Positions 6,322-6,323 of a stretch of DNA of 6,323 nt are shown piece by piece (position 1 is the stretch's first letter; every line of letters starts with the position of its first letter). Below the pieces are notes generated by a model that searched no databases, was not told the origin of the DNA, and was given only the letters and a program-made list of their open reading frames with translations. The translations under genes and the position numbers were made by a program. This DNA comes from Planctomycetaceae bacterium. GTDB taxonomy: Bacteria > Planctomycetota > Planctomycetia > Pirellulales > Thermoguttaceae. The stretch lies in NCBI GenBank assembly GCA_031288765.1, contig JAITQV010000594.1, forward strand, positions 1 to 6,323, read 5' to 3'.

Positions 6322-6323
6322 TA

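Larger units (their letters stand above)
6009..6323 (-). other. Open minus-strand frame through the 21-nt arrays, doubtful gene 3' end
   Basis: Reading in from the right edge, 105 codons are stop-free and end at TAG (6006-6008). The frame encodes two LPPPN(CS) units, then seven copies of a heptapeptide close to VAPKLRT, then a tail ending FVGRR. It contains no ATG, so any start would lie beyond the window. The openness may just reflect a 21-nt period that lacks a stop in this frame. Substitutions between copies hit all three codon positions about equally, which is unlike a selected protein. I favour non-coding, but cannot exclude the C-terminus of a low-complexity protein. Confidence 0.18.

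Overview
The window holds one complete gene, a very large autotransporter read right to left (596-5488, minus strand, 1630 residues). It is flanked by about 0.6 kb of downstream and about 0.8 kb of upstream non-coding DNA, both dense in repeats. No RNA gene, transposase, CRISPR array or second convincing protein gene is visible. The autotransporter implies a Gram-negative, diderm host. The moderate GC content, the passenger and barrel style, and the repeat-rich spacers made of inverted REP-like pairs and 21-22-nt tandem arrays suggest an accessory region of a Planctomycetes/Verrucomicrobia-type or other gut or environmental bacterium. That placement is a low-confidence impression, not a result.

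Left flank (1-595, downstream of the gene). First comes a composite of two head-to-head copies of a REP-like unit (58-267) whose stems differ by compensating base pairs. Next is a short run of 9-11-nt repeats (309-346). Then a second, unrelated inverted pair forms a multi-stem structure (373-491). Last is a degenerate 22-nt tandem array (494-590) that ends five bases from the autotransporter stop codon.

Centre (596-5488). The protein has an unusually long basic N-terminus and signal peptide, then a metzincin-like zinc-protease domain (HEMGHALGIAN, then a Met-turn-like NSLMSW). A beta-helix passenger follows, carrying the autotransporter-associated NEGVIAPG motif, then an alpha-helical linker and a C-terminal beta-barrel ending in Phe. 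The likely role is delivery of a surface-bound or released protease or adhesin by type Va secretion. The third zinc ligand expected for a metzincin is Asn here, so the enzyme may be atypical or inactive. An octapeptide motif of the form [LV]DxxGNPx recurs through the passenger.

Right flank (5489-6323, upstream of the gene). A GAGG ribosome-binding site precedes the start, and a weak TTGACA-type promoter candidate lies about 200 bases upstream. Further out are a nested palindrome (5771-5800), a strong 11-bp hairpin (5858-5890), a 21-nt tandem array with seven clear copies (6077-6223, decaying to 6244) and the beginning of a second, different 21-nt array (6281 to the edge). Because 21 is a multiple of three, one minus-strand frame stays open across both arrays to the window edge (6009-6323). 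The substitution pattern argues against coding, but the right edge cuts off the evidence.
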